DNA of 31,264 nt, from positions 1-31,264 of the forward strand of contig JASJBQ010000049.1 in assembly GCA_030066455.1 (NCBI GenBank), read 5' to 3'. This DNA comes from Desulfobacterales bacterium. Its GTDB lineage: Bacteria > Desulfobacterota > Desulfobacteria > Desulfobacterales > UBA5852. This document shows, piece after piece, positions 15,737-23,479 of the stretch; the stretch's first letter is position 1, and each line of letters starts with the position of its first letter. The notes beneath the pieces are model-generated. The model was given only the letters and a program-made list of their open reading frames with translations. It made no database searches and was not told where the DNA came from. The position numbers and the translations under genes are program-made.

Positions 15737-15958
15737 TTATCCCTGCCGGAACGAAATCAGTTCCCAGTTTGCATGAACCGTATCGTGGCGTATGATCCAA
15801 ATGCCGCCATCGTTGGTCATGAGTTTGAAGTAGCGATGATCGGGGCCGAGCCACCGATCGAGGATCGCGGTCACGTCCTGATAGCGCTCCCCCAGACGAA
15901 AACGGCGAGGGGTTTCCTCGCCACGGTAGCCGGCGTAACATTCCACTGTGATCTGCAT
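15737..15958 (-). CDS. Small conserved protein of unknown function
   Basis: A 73-residue protein beginning MQITVECYAGYRGEETPRRFRLGERYQDV and ending HDTVHANWELISF. The pattern of a short beta-strand start, a helix (VTAILDRWLGP) and paired beta-strands (YFKLMTNDGGIWIIRH) suggests a compact alpha/beta fold of the kind annotated only as 'cytoplasmic protein' in delta-proteobacterial genomes. The ATG at 15958 is preferred over a longer frame to 16066 because the family-like text begins there. It precedes the PAC2 gene on the same strand (short gap) and is probably co-transcribed with it. No function can be inferred. Confidence 0.65.
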   Translation of the reverse strand: MQITVECYAGYRGEETPRRFRLGERYQDVTAILDRWLGPDHRYFKLMTNDGGIWIIRHDTVHANWELISFRQG

Positions 15959-16203
15959 GCTATCGGGCCTGCTGCGTTGACGTATCCAGGCCGCCTGGCG
16001 GCCCTTGGCGAAATCGACCGCACACCGCGCCTTGCGTTCAAACCAACTTTCCGCTAGTAAATGCAAGCCGAGTGTTCATCGCGCGGACGGCAAGGGTTGT
16101 TACAATTGTTTGGGCGTCGGAGCGCCGGCCCGCAGCCTTGCACGGCGTCGGCAGCCCTCGCGATCCAACCGGCTGCCGCCCCCAACCACAGGACATTAGT
16201 TCG

Positions 16204-16977
16204 ATGTCGACCTTGACCCCAACGGACCCACGCCCCCCCCGGGCCGCCAAATGGCGGCGCATGCTGCTTTTTGGCATTCCTCTGCTGCTGGCCCCATTTC
16301 TCGCAGTCCAGCATTCAATCGCCGGTGTCAGCCTCTTCGATCAGCTGGCCACACCCAAGCGTGCCTTTTTTCTCAAGCTCCGCACCCACCGGGGCCCGCT
16401 GGCCATGGGAGGCGTGCGGGGCCGTTTCTGGATCGACGAACACGAAATCGGCAGCGTGCTGACCGGCGTGGATGGCTACGGCTTTCTCAAATACGAGGCC
16501 CCGACCACCGGCACCTTTACCTTGAGAGCACGCACAGCGGCAGGCGATGCCGAGGCGCGGATGCGGATTATCGCCCCTTCCGCGCCCGTGGTGCTGTTCG
16601 AGGCGGAGGCCTTGATCTGGAGGTTGCATCGCCTGGATCACGCGTCGTCGGTCACGGATATGCTGACGCGCATCGCTGCGGACTTTGAACTGGCCTATCT
16701 TTGCGGACCGATGAGCAGGCCCGGGATGGGGCCGCTGATCCGCCGTCATGTTTGGCCCGACGCCGTCGTGCTGGTCGGCAAGGACCGCAACCAGTTCGAG
16801 CGGCTGGCTGCACGGGGTGTCAACATATTCGCCGTGGTGGGTTCGGCGCGTTTTGTGGCATCCGCCCAAGGTTTCAGCAAACATTATTTCAGTTTTGAGA
16901 AAAGTGATCAGGCCCATCACGTTCGGCGCTTAGAGGACCTTGCCGGCCATCTCAAGCCAAAGGATAAAACCCCGTGA
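16204..16977 (+). CDS. Membrane-anchored protein of unknown function with HAD-like C-terminus
   Basis: A 257-residue protein with a basic N-terminus and one hydrophobic segment (about residues 20-38, [17 protein letters not shown]). A beta-rich domain follows ([54 protein letters not shown]), then an alpha/beta C-terminal half ([42 protein letters not shown]) that resembles a HAD-like fold. The HAD nucleophile motif DxDx is absent (VVLFEAEAL instead), so a phosphatase activity is doubtful. The domain reading is inference. The ATG at 16204 is favoured over an upstream frame because the membrane helix follows it directly. The stop overlaps the start of the rubredoxin-like gene by 4 nt, so the two are translated together. 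Confidence 0.7.
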   Translation: MSTLTPTDPRPPRAAKWRRMLLFGIPLLLAPFLAVQHSIAGVSLFDQLATPKRAFFLKLRTHRGPLAMGGVRGRFWIDEHEIGSVLTGVDGYGFLKYEAPTTGTFTLRARTAAGDAEARMRIIAPSAPVVLFEAEALIWRLHRLDHASSVTDMLTRIAADFELAYLCGPMSRPGMGPLIRRHVWPDAVVLVGKDRNQFERLAARGVNIFAVVGSARFVASAQGFSKHYFSFEKSDQAHHVRRLEDLAGHLKPKDKTP

Positions 16978-17099
16978 AACGCTGGCGCTGCAAGATCTGC
17001 GGCTACATCCACGACGGTGAAGAACCGCCCTACCGTTGCCCGGTCTGCGGGGCACCGCGCACATTGTTTGAAGCGTTGATCGCCCCGGACAGGTCCTGA
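16974..17099 (+). CDS. Stand-alone rubredoxin-like protein, 41 residues
   Basis: A GTG-initiated frame of 41 residues contains [23 protein letters not shown]. This is the Cys4 iron knuckle (CxxCG ... CPxCGAP) seen at the C-terminus of rubrerythrins and in rubredoxin-like proteins. It can carry one Fe(SCys)4 centre and transfer electrons. AAAGGA sits 9 nt before the GTG, and the GTGA overlap with the preceding stop shows coupling to the membrane-anchored gene. It is shorter than a normal rubredoxin (about 52-55 residues), lacking the N- and C-terminal beta-strands. It is easily missed by gene finders because of its size. The fold is confident; the partner is unknown. Confidence 0.85.
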   Translation: MKRWRCKICGYIHDGEEPPYRCPVCGAPRTLFEALIAPDRS

Positions 17100-17236
17100 A
17101 GACGGCGCAATTACCGCCCGGCACGTTTGCTTTTCCCGCATCCGCATCCAGACTCCGCCAATCATGTCGAGCCGTCGGGAGATAACGTCCGCCATTTCCG
17201 TTTGCGGGAAGCGCTGCTGGGCCGGAAGGCATGCCC

Positions 17237-17647
17237 TCAGGACTGGTGGGTGATGGAACTTGCCTGCTCATCGACGCGCATCATGCGGCAGAGGGCGTCA
17301 AACCTAAGGGGGTGAACGCGGTAGAGTTCGCGCCCGGCGTCAAAAGATCTGAAGCGATCCGCTTCCGTGTTGTAGCCAGGGGAGATGACCACCTCGCATT
17401 GATTCTGCATCAAATGGGCAGCGGACAGATTGACGCCTCCGGTAGCACACAAATTGATGTTGCTGAGAATCAGCTGCGCGTTGCAATCGAGACGCAGAAA
17501 ATAGAGCGCTTGGCCGAGATCGCTGAAAAACGAAAGGCTGCAATTGGGTTGATCGCGAAAGTGCTCTTTGAGGACTTCGCGAATCACCCAGTCATCCTCC
17601 ACGATGAGAACATGGGTTTTTTGCGGATAGGGGATGATCTGCGCCAT
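17237..17647 (-). CDS. Atypical receiver-domain protein lacking the phosphoacceptor Asp
   Basis: A 136-residue stand-alone receiver domain. The acidic start is intact (VLIVEDDWVIREVLKEHF, EDD at about residues 17-19). The position normally occupied by the phosphoacceptor (LLDINLP) reads ILSNINLC, so Asp is Asn at about residue 63. The switch Thr/Ser is Ser (EVVISPG, about 89). The conserved Lys of the KP motif is His (YRVHPL, about 112). No output domain follows. Family knowledge: such pseudo-receivers work phosphorylation-independently or bind other ligands. The ATG at 17647 has AGGAG just upstream and is preferred to the longer frame to 17716. It lies downstream of the RsmF-like gene with a 202-bp gap. 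Confidence 0.8.
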   Translation of the reverse strand: MAQIIPYPQKTHVLIVEDDWVIREVLKEHFRDQPNCSLSFFSDLGQALYFLRLDCNAQLILSNINLCATGGVNLSAAHLMQNQCEVVISPGYNTEADRFRSFDAGRELYRVHPLRFDALCRMMRVDEQASSITHQS

Positions 17648-17727
17648 CGTCTCCTGCAGCGGCCGGGACCTGGGCCGGTCGAATGGGTTGATGCCAGCAT
17701 ACTTCAAGGGAAGCAAAAAGCGTGCAA

Positions 17728-17779
17728 GCCCATTTTGCGGGATTTTTCCAAGAAAAAACAGGATTCGGCGCCCATTTTG
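17728..17779. repeat. Two GCCCATTTTG direct repeats 42 bp apart
   Basis: GCCCATTTTG occurs at 17728-17737 and 17770-17779, each followed by CGG or GCGG, in the gap in front of the atypical receiver gene. The start-to-start distance of 42 bp is four helical turns, so both would face the same side of DNA. This could be a tandem binding site, or chance. Confidence 0.35.
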
Positions 17780-17849
17780 GCGGAATTGGTTTACACACTA
17801 GGCAATCGGATTCCCACATGGAAAAGGAAATCGACAGGCAAACAGCGTT

Positions 17850-19289
17850 TCAGGCAATGAGGTGTTCCCGGTCGACGGCCATGTTTTTGGGATACAGGCT
17901 TTCGATGCTGCCCCGGGTTGCATGCAGGCAGCCCAACCCCAGGGTGAATCCCTGATACCGGATCATGACATATCCGCCCGCCCCCCCCTGAATCTGATCG
18001 CTGGTTGCGGCGAATGCCCGCCGGGCCAGGTAGTCTCCGAGTTGATCGGCCGTGAGCGTGATGCAATTGCGGGTGGCCCCTGCGCCCAGCACCATGGCGG
18101 CCGCCGTCGTCAGCTTGGGGTAGCGGTTGCCGACCCGCAGGAAAGGCAGCCCCACCGGGGGCCTGCCGATGACGGGCGGACGATGGTCGGCCGCCACCAT
18201 GCAGATTTCCCGTCGGTTTTTGGGTAGAATGCAGTACGTATCGAAGCAGCGGGCGGAAAGCCCGAAACGCCGCCGGATTTCGACCAGCAGGGGATCATTC
18301 GCGCTGTAAGGGCGGCATCCATGGCCACCCCATGGACTTTCATGGTCGTCCATACGGGGCGTCGCGGCCGAATGGGGCGAATCCGGTGCCGTCTTCTCCA
18401 ACAGGGCCACGTAGAATCCCGCCGTGTCGTTTTGATGCGGCCAAACGCGCATGCTGCTTCGCAGGTCGGGATGGAAATCCCGGCCCTGCCATCGCACAAG
18501 GCCGGGAGCCGTGCGCATGCCATCGATGCGGGACGGCAAGATCCGCACCGCCCCGGGCCATTCCCGCATGACCGCATCGACGACCGCCTCGTTCTCCTCG
18601 GGCGCATAGGTACAGGTGCTATAAACGATCCGCCCCCCCCGGGCGCAGCGACGGATGGCCTGGCGCAGCAGCAGTTTCTGTTTTCGGGCTTTGCTCGCAT
18701 AGGGCGGGTCGGCAGCGGGTGCCCGTGCTGGATTTCGGCGGGAGGTCCCCTCGCAGGTGCAGGGCGCATCCACCAGGACGGCATCGAAAACGCCGGCCGT
18801 GCGGGGGTAATTGACCCCATCCATGCAGGTCAGGGTCACATTGGCGAGGCCCAGGCGGTCGATCATCATCCGCGTGGCCCGCTGGCGCTCGCCGATGACG
18901 TCGTTGGAAACGACGGTCCCCCGGTTTTCAAGTGCCAGGGCAATCTGGGCGGTCTTGTTCCCGGGCGCCGCACACAGATCGAGGATCCGCTCGCCGGGAC
19001 GCGGGTCCATCACCAGGACCGGAAGCATGGAACCGGCTTCCTGGATCTGAAAAAGACCGGCGCGATAGGCCCAGTGGTGCCCCAGCCCCGCCGCCGGATA
19101 TTTGACCCGCAAGCCCGTCGGGTGCCAGGGCAGCGCCTCGGTTTCAAACCCGGATCGCGCCAACATGGCTCGCAGCGAAGCAAGATCGGTTCGATCGGCA
19201 TTGATCCACAGGAAGCGATCGAGGGGTCGCGCCAGGGAGCGGGTAAAGGCTTGAGGATCGTCAAGAATGCCGCTGTAGCGCACGGTCAT
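17850..19289 (-). CDS. rsmF: RsmF-like rRNA (cytosine-C5)-methyltransferase (NOL1/NOP2/Sun family)
   Basis: A protein of about 479 residues. The SAM-binding start is visible as ILDLCAAPGNKTAQIALALENRGTVVSNDV. The catalytic Cys pair is VDAPCTCEGTSRR (motif IV) and IVYSTCTYAPEENEAVVD (motif VI), both characteristic of m5C RNA methyltransferases. After the catalytic core comes a further C-terminal half ending QGFTLGLGCLHATRGSIESLYPKNMAV, the PUA-like tail seen in RsmF/YebU, which methylates 16S rRNA. Two starts (19289 and 19307) lie in an extremely AT-rich patch and neither has a visible Shine-Dalgarno, so initiation may rely on an unstructured leader. The glycosyltransferase gene lies upstream on the same strand. 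Confidence 0.9.
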   Translation of the reverse strand: MTVRYSGILDDPQAFTRSLARPLDRFLWINADRTDLASLRAMLARSGFETEALPWHPTGLRVKYPAAGLGHHWAYRAGLFQIQEAGSMLPVLVMDPRPGERILDLCAAPGNKTAQIALALENRGTVVSNDVIGERQRATRMMIDRLGLANVTLTCMDGVNYPRTAGVFDAVLVDAPCTCEGTSRRNPARAPAADPPYASKARKQKLLLRQAIRRCARGGRIVYSTCTYAPEENEAVVDAVMREWPGAVRILPSRIDGMRTAPGLVRWQGRDFHPDLRSSMRVWPHQNDTAGFYVALLEKTAPDSPHSAATPRMDDHESPWGGHGCRPYSANDPLLVEIRRRFGLSARCFDTYCILPKNRREICMVAADHRPPVIGRPPVGLPFLRVGNRYPKLTTAAAMVLGAGATRNCITLTADQLGDYLARRAFAATSDQIQGGAGGYVMIRYQGFTLGLGCLHATRGSIESLYPKNMAVDREHLIA

Positions 19290-19291
19290 AT

Positions 19292-19356
19292 AGTTAATGT
19301 TATACATATACTATTTATATTTATATTATTATAATATTTCTATATTTTATTTATCG
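19292..19356. other. Extremely AT-rich intergenic patch
   Basis: About 65 bp are almost wholly A/T (several TATAAT-like hexamers on the minus strand) in an otherwise GC-rich region. The patch covers the last few codons of the glycosyltransferase (INKI-stop) and the start region of the methyltransferase. It probably contains the methyltransferase promoter and could also be the scar of an insertion or deletion that shortened the glycosyltransferase. Composition is seen; origin is inferred. Confidence 0.6.
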
Positions 19357-20182
19357 ATTCGAAACGCCGTACAACCACCCGTGGCCCCCACGGCCGCCAG
19401 ACGTCAGGATCGGTGGGACCGAAATAGACCGTTGTGGGCGCACCCAGCAGCCCGGCCAGATGGGCCGGCCCGCTGTCGTTGGCGCAAACCGCGACAGCCC
19501 CCTTCATGAGCCCGGCCAGCGCCGTCAACGACGGCGTCGCGATGCACGGAAATCGATCGGGATAATGCGCGGCCAAGCCCCGATCGATTTCAACCTCGCC
19601 GGCCAGGAAGACCGGTAAAACGCCTCGGGCGTGCCATTCGCGGGCGGCGGCCTCAAAGCGATTGAGCGGAGCGCATTTGGCCGCACTTCCGGCGCCCGGA
19701 GCCAGAACCGCATAGGGTTCGGCCGGGCGTATGGTGGCGCCATCCGGGCACGCCAAGGGGGCGTGCGAGAGTTTTCCCGTTCCGGGGATAAGGCCTTTCA
19801 AGCACTGGTGCAGGTAGACGGCCATGTGCTGGCCAACCTTCCGCTCGCGCGCCGGGCAGACCTTGATCGACGCGACGCCGGCCCGATCACGTAGCGCAGC
19901 GCAGCCGTCCGCATCCAGGGGCAGGCAGGCCAGTACCCGTGCCCCTCTCAGGATTTTGATTTCGGCCCCGGCCGGCGCATAGAGGTTCAGGCATTCGATA
20001 TCGAATACCGCCTCGGCCAGGCCAAAATGTTTCAACAAACCCGCGGCAGGCAAGCTGCCCGCCACCGCTATCTCCATTTCCGGGCGCCCCTCACGCAGTG
20101 CCCGCAGCGCCGGTGCCAGAAGCAACGTATCCCCCAAGGCCCCGGGTTTGACGATCACCAGTTTTTCAGTGGGCGTGTCCAA
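19340..20182 (-). CDS. GT9 (heptosyltransferase-like) glycosyltransferase, short C-terminus
   Basis: A 280-residue glycosyltransferase of family 9. The N-terminal KLVIVKPGALGDTLLLAPALRALREGRPEMEIAV has the GxxGD loop, and the C-terminal half has AGLMKGAVAVCANDSGPAHLAGLLGAPTTVYFGPTDPDVWRPWG, the nucleotide-sugar binding pattern of WaaC/WaaF-type enzymes that add sugars to lipopolysaccharide core. It ends soon after this motif (RVVVRRFESINKI), while family members usually extend another 20-60 residues, and the last codons fall inside an AT-rich patch. It may be slightly truncated. Translation starts at TTG, with AAGGTGG 10 nt upstream. Confidence 0.85.
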   Translation of the reverse strand: MDTPTEKLVIVKPGALGDTLLLAPALRALREGRPEMEIAVAGSLPAAGLLKHFGLAEAVFDIECLNLYAPAGAEIKILRGARVLACLPLDADGCAALRDRAGVASIKVCPARERKVGQHMAVYLHQCLKGLIPGTGKLSHAPLACPDGATIRPAEPYAVLAPGAGSAAKCAPLNRFEAAAREWHARGVLPVFLAGEVEIDRGLAAHYPDRFPCIATPSLTALAGLMKGAVAVCANDSGPAHLAGLLGAPTTVYFGPTDPDVWRPWGPRVVVRRFESINKI

Positions 20183-20853
20183 AGCGTATAAACCACCTTG
20201 GCGATGGATTTCATCGCGCCGATCTTGCGCACCGTCGACCGCCCTTATATAGGCTTTGCCCCCGGTCGTAAAGCCGCACGCCGCCCGCCGTCGTCACCCG
20301 CCCGAATGTCCTGGAAATCGCTTCCTGACTGACAGTGCGCATGCTCATCGGCGACGTGTCCCATGACCGCGTGGCCGCATACCGTCCCGGATGCGCCCCC
20401 TGCGGCGCCCGCTGCGGCCGGCGGTATTTATTCCCGGGACCCTTCTGGCCGCTGCAGACCGGTGGTTCACGGAGAGGCAATGCCGACGGCCCAAGCGGCG
20501 ATCGCGGCTATTCCGGCCGTATCCGCGTCGTGGTCACGTTTCCTAACTGTGCCGATTTCCCGAACGCCCGTCTTGCCGGCAGGCTCGCTCCCCAGCGGAG
20601 CAGCCCCTTTACCTCCCGGAACAGTCAGATCATCCATCGCGTGGCCCGCCGCTCCCCGCGAGCCCTGGGTCACCCCCAGCTCCAGGTCCGGCCCAGATGA
20701 TCTCCCCTCTTTCGATCGGGCGGCAAGCATGCTATGGAATAATCCATCTCGTCATCGCACGATGCGTTGCGATCCACCGAACCGCAGCGACAGGCGGGGG
20801 CATCCTGCCTGAAGCCCTCCACCGGTCGACACCCCAGGCCACGGAGACGCCTA
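20183..20853. other. Gene-poor region of about 670 bp
   Basis: No convincing gene was found between the glycosyltransferase and the THEP1 NTPase. Several overlapping frames on both strands give Pro/Arg/Ser-rich translations typical of non-coding GC-rich DNA. A divergent promoter region must lie here. The downstream NTPase has GGAG about 8 nt before its TTG start. Confidence 0.5.
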
Positions 20854-21372
20854 TTGACCGTCGCCACCAACACCTTGATCACCGGTCCCCCGGGGATCGG
20901 CAAAACCACGCTGATCCGCAACGTCTGCAGTGCGCTGGCCGACCAGCAAATCGCCGGGTTCTACACCGAGGAAATGCGGCGCAACGGCGAACGCCGGGGG
21001 TTTGAACTGGTGGGACTGAACGGCGAGCGGGCCTTACTGGCCCATGTCGACAACCACAGCCCTTTTCGGGTGGGCAAGTACGGGGTCGATGTCGATTCCC
21101 TGGACCGCTTCATTCAAACCCTGGAGTGTCTGACACCGGCCATCGACCTGATCGTTATCGACGAGATTGGAAAAATGGAGTGTTTCTCAGCGGCTTTTCG
21201 GCAGCTCACCCGGCGCGCACTCGCCTCGGAGACGCCGGTGGTGGCCAGCGTGGCCCAACGCGGCGGCGGTTTCATCGCCGAAGTCAAGGAACGCTGGGAT
21301 GTCCGCCTCTTCGAGATGGGATGGGACAACCGCGATCACCTGTTACCCCAGGTTCTCGGGCAATTGATGTGA
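20854..21372 (+). CDS. THEP1-family nucleoside-triphosphatase
   Basis: A 172-residue P-loop NTPase of the THEP1 family. Walker A is GPPGIGKTTL (about residues 11-20) and Walker B is LIVIDEIGKMECFSAAF, whose DEIGKME is diagnostic of the family. Between them lie FYTEEMRRNGERRGFELVGL and VGKYGVDVDSLD, both typical. Family members hydrolyse several NTPs and are conserved from archaea to human NTPCR; their role is not settled. Translation most likely begins at the TTG (20854) with GGAG about 8 nt before it, because the longer frame starts with a non-coding-looking stretch. The stop overlaps the next gene's ATG by 1 nt (TGATG). It is the first of three coupled genes. Confidence 0.88.
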   Translation: MTVATNTLITGPPGIGKTTLIRNVCSALADQQIAGFYTEEMRRNGERRGFELVGLNGERALLAHVDNHSPFRVGKYGVDVDSLDRFIQTLECLTPAIDLIVIDEIGKMECFSAAFRQLTRRALASETPVVASVAQRGGGFIAEVKERWDVRLFEMGWDNRDHLLPQVLGQLM

Positions 21373-22334
21373 TGCCCAGCCTTACACCGCCCGCTTGCCG
21401 TGGCCGTGGATCGTCGGCGGCACCGTCCGATCACCGCAGGCCCTCTCCGCAACGCATGGTTTTGCGCTATGCGGTCGAAGCGGGTGCCAGGGATGATCTG
21501 TGCAGCGACCTCGCGCACCGCAGCGGACTGACGAAATCCCGGATCAAACAGGCCCTCTCCAAGGGTGCGGTGTGGATCAAGCGCCCAAAAGGGCGACGCC
21601 GACGGGTGCGGCGCGCAACCACCCGGCTGCATTCCGGCGACCGGGTCGAGCTCTATTACGATGCCGCCATCCTCGCCCGGCAGCCCCCCGCCTCCGAATG
21701 CATCGATGATCATCGCGGCTTCAGCGTATGGTACAAACCGGCGGGAATGCTTACCCAGGGGACCGATTTCGGCGACCACTGCAGCCTGATGCGGGCCGTA
21801 CAGAAAGCCTTCCGTGACCGACGACCGGTCCACCCGGTCCACCGCTTGGACCGCGAGGCCCAGGGGCTGGTCCTGGTCGCCCACGACCGTTCCACGGCCG
21901 GCAGCCTGTCGGCGCTGTTTCGCCGGCGCCAGGTAAAAAAGGGCTATCACGCCGTGGTGCAGGGCCGGCTCGAAGATGCGTCCGGATTCCGCGCGCTCGT
22001 CACGCCCCTGGACGGCAAACCGGCGGTTACCCGCTACCGCGCCGTCCGTTACGATTGCGCATCGGACCGGACCGTGGTCGAAATTCGGCTCGAAACGGGG
22101 CGTCGGCATCAGCTCCGGCGGCATTTTGATGCCATCGGCCATCCGGTCCTGGGCGACCCCCGCTACGGAGACGGCAATCAGGATCCCTCCGGCCTGCAAC
22201 TCTGGGCGTCTTCGCTGGCCTTCACCTGCCCGCAGTGCCGGCGGGAACATGTCTACACCCGGCAGCCGGCCCTTGCGGCCGGCGATCAAACAGACGTCAT
22301 CCGCAACCACCGCCCCGGGGAAACCCACTCGTGA
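21372..22334 (+). CDS. RluA-family pseudouridine synthase with S4-like N-terminus
   Basis: A 320-residue RNA pseudouridine synthase. An S4-like N-terminal region (LTKSRIKQALSKGAVWIKRPKG ... LHSGDRVELYYD, about residues 50-100) is followed by the catalytic domain. VHPVHRLDREAQGLVLVAHD contains the catalytic Asp (about residue 160). The usual HRLDxxTSG is HRLDREAQG here. Downstream FRRRQVKKGYHAVV and the HQLRRHFDAIGHPVLGDPRYG element are typical of RluA. It converts uridine to pseudouridine in rRNA or tRNA. The start overlaps the THEP1 stop (TGATG) and the stop overlaps the next start (GTGA), so it is translationally coupled on both sides. The target nucleotide is unknown. The C-terminus carries a CPQCRREHVYTRQP extension with one CxxC. 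Confidence 0.9.
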   Translation: MPSLTPPACRGRGSSAAPSDHRRPSPQRMVLRYAVEAGARDDLCSDLAHRSGLTKSRIKQALSKGAVWIKRPKGRRRRVRRATTRLHSGDRVELYYDAAILARQPPASECIDDHRGFSVWYKPAGMLTQGTDFGDHCSLMRAVQKAFRDRRPVHPVHRLDREAQGLVLVAHDRSTAGSLSALFRRRQVKKGYHAVVQGRLEDASGFRALVTPLDGKPAVTRYRAVRYDCASDRTVVEIRLETGRRHQLRRHFDAIGHPVLGDPRYGDGNQDPSGLQLWASSLAFTCPQCRREHVYTRQPALAAGDQTDVIRNHRPGETHS

Positions 22335-23038
22335 GCCTGAAGACCATCACCGACGATCTCGTGAGCGCGCTGGATCGGCTGCAATTCGCGCCACCGGTAA
22401 CGCATGTCTACAACCCGCTGCGCTATGCGCGCCGGCCTTATGACCGCTATTTGCGCAGGTATGGCCAACGTCCCAAACGGGTCATTCTGGTGGGCATGAA
22501 TCCCGGCCCCTGGGGCATGGCCCAAACCGGTGTGCCTTTCGGGGAGATCAGCTATGTCCGGGACTGGATGGGCATCTGTGAGTCGGTGGACAAACCATCC
22601 CCTGAACACCCCAAGCGGTCGGTGGATGGGTTCGCCTGCCGCCGCAGCGAGGTCAGCGGTCGGCGGCTGTGGGGCTGGGCCGCAGACACCTTTGGAACGC
22701 CGCAGGCCTTTTTCAGGCATATCTTCGTGGCCAACTACTGCCCCCTGATGTTCATGGAGACCGCCGGGCGCAACCGCACACCGGACAAGCTGCCGGCGGC
22801 GGAAAAACGCCCTCTGCTGGCCGCCTGCGACGAGGCCCTCCAACGCACGCTGCACCACTTTGAGCCCGGATACGTCATCGGTATCGGCGCCTTCGCGGCC
22901 GCACGCGTGGCCGCGGTATCCGACGGCCGCTTTGTCAGCGGTCAGATCACCCATCCGAGCCCGGCCAACCCGCGCGCCAACCGCGGCTGGGCCGGCGTCG
23001 TCACCGCCGAGTTCCGCCAACTCGGTGTTCCGCTCTGA
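22331..23038 (+). CDS. SMUG1-like single-strand-selective uracil-DNA glycosylase
   Basis: A 235-residue uracil-DNA glycosylase of the SMUG family. The active-site loop is GMNPGPWGMAQTGVPFGE (about residues 55-72, close to the eukaryotic GMNPGPFGMAQTGVPFGE), and the DNA-intercalation/His motif is HPSPANPRANRGW (about 208-220). FVANYCPLMFME and NRTPDKLP also match. The enzyme removes uracil, hydroxymethyluracil and related bases from DNA, leaving an abasic site. It starts at GTG, overlapping the RluA stop by 4 nt, and is the last gene of the operon. Bacterial SMUG homologues are known but patchily distributed, so transfer in the past is possible; base composition gives no obvious sign. Confidence 0.9.
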   Translation: MSLKTITDDLVSALDRLQFAPPVTHVYNPLRYARRPYDRYLRRYGQRPKRVILVGMNPGPWGMAQTGVPFGEISYVRDWMGICESVDKPSPEHPKRSVDGFACRRSEVSGRRLWGWAADTFGTPQAFFRHIFVANYCPLMFMETAGRNRTPDKLPAAEKRPLLAACDEALQRTLHHFEPGYVIGIGAFAAARVAAVSDGRFVSGQITHPSPANPRANRGWAGVVTAEFRQLGVPL

Positions 23039-23073
23039 AGAACACCCGGTTCGCCCTAAAAGGCCGACGACAA

Positions 23074-23103
23074 CCCGCCTCTCAAACCGATCGAGACGGC
23101 GGG
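23074..23103 (+). terminator. Hairpin after the THEP1-RluA-SMUG operon
   Basis: CCCGCCTCTC (23074-23083) pairs with GAGACGGCGGG (23093-23103) with one bulged base and a 9-base loop, 35 bp after the SMUG stop. There is no T-run, so it may be a weak or Rho-independent-like hairpin, or an mRNA-stabilising structure. Confidence 0.35.
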
Positions 23104-23179
23104 CGCTGGCGCTCACGCCCGGAAGCGTCCCTGACGTGAGCCTTTCCCGTCCTGCCTCCGAGTGAATCCTGCTCCGGGT

Positions 23180-23479
23180 TCACCCCATGCCGATCATGGC
23201 CAGGGCCTCGTCGACGTGGAAATAGGGGCGCATTTCATAAGTGAACCCAGGCACTTCGAAAAAAATCGCCATATAGCTGCCCAGGTATTTCAGGCCTTCG
23301 GCCAGGCGTGAGTTATCGAGCTCCCACAAAGAAAAGGACTGAATCCCCTCGGTCTTGCTGGCATTGATGAAAGGTCCGCGGCGGGTCATGAACTCCGGGG
23401 CCTGGGGCGCCTCCAGAAAACGCTTGGCCATATCCTGAACACTCGTGGTCGGATAGGCGATTTGGGTAATGATGACCAT
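23180..23479 (-). CDS. Conserved hypothetical protein, about 99 residues
   Basis: A 99-residue protein beginning MVIITQIAYPTTSVQDMAKRFLEAPQAPEFMTRRGPFINASKTEGIQSFSLWELDNSRLAEGLKYLGSYMAIFFEVPGF. The beta-alpha-beta layout and length suggest a small dimeric alpha/beta (ferredoxin-like, DUF-type) barrel, but no named family is recognised. The start is firmly supported by GGGAGG about 7 nt before the ATG. It stands alone, convergent with the SMUG gene and separated by gaps on both sides, so context gives no function. It is almost certainly expressed. Confidence 0.75.
   Translation of the reverse strand: MVIITQIAYPTTSVQDMAKRFLEAPQAPEFMTRRGPFINASKTEGIQSFSLWELDNSRLAEGLKYLGSYMAIFFEVPGFTYEMRPYFHVDEALAMIGMG

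Noticed and set aside
21336..22328. A 330-residue minus-strand frame opposite the RluA gene
   Set aside because: Antisense shadow of a conserved enzyme; no domain recognised.
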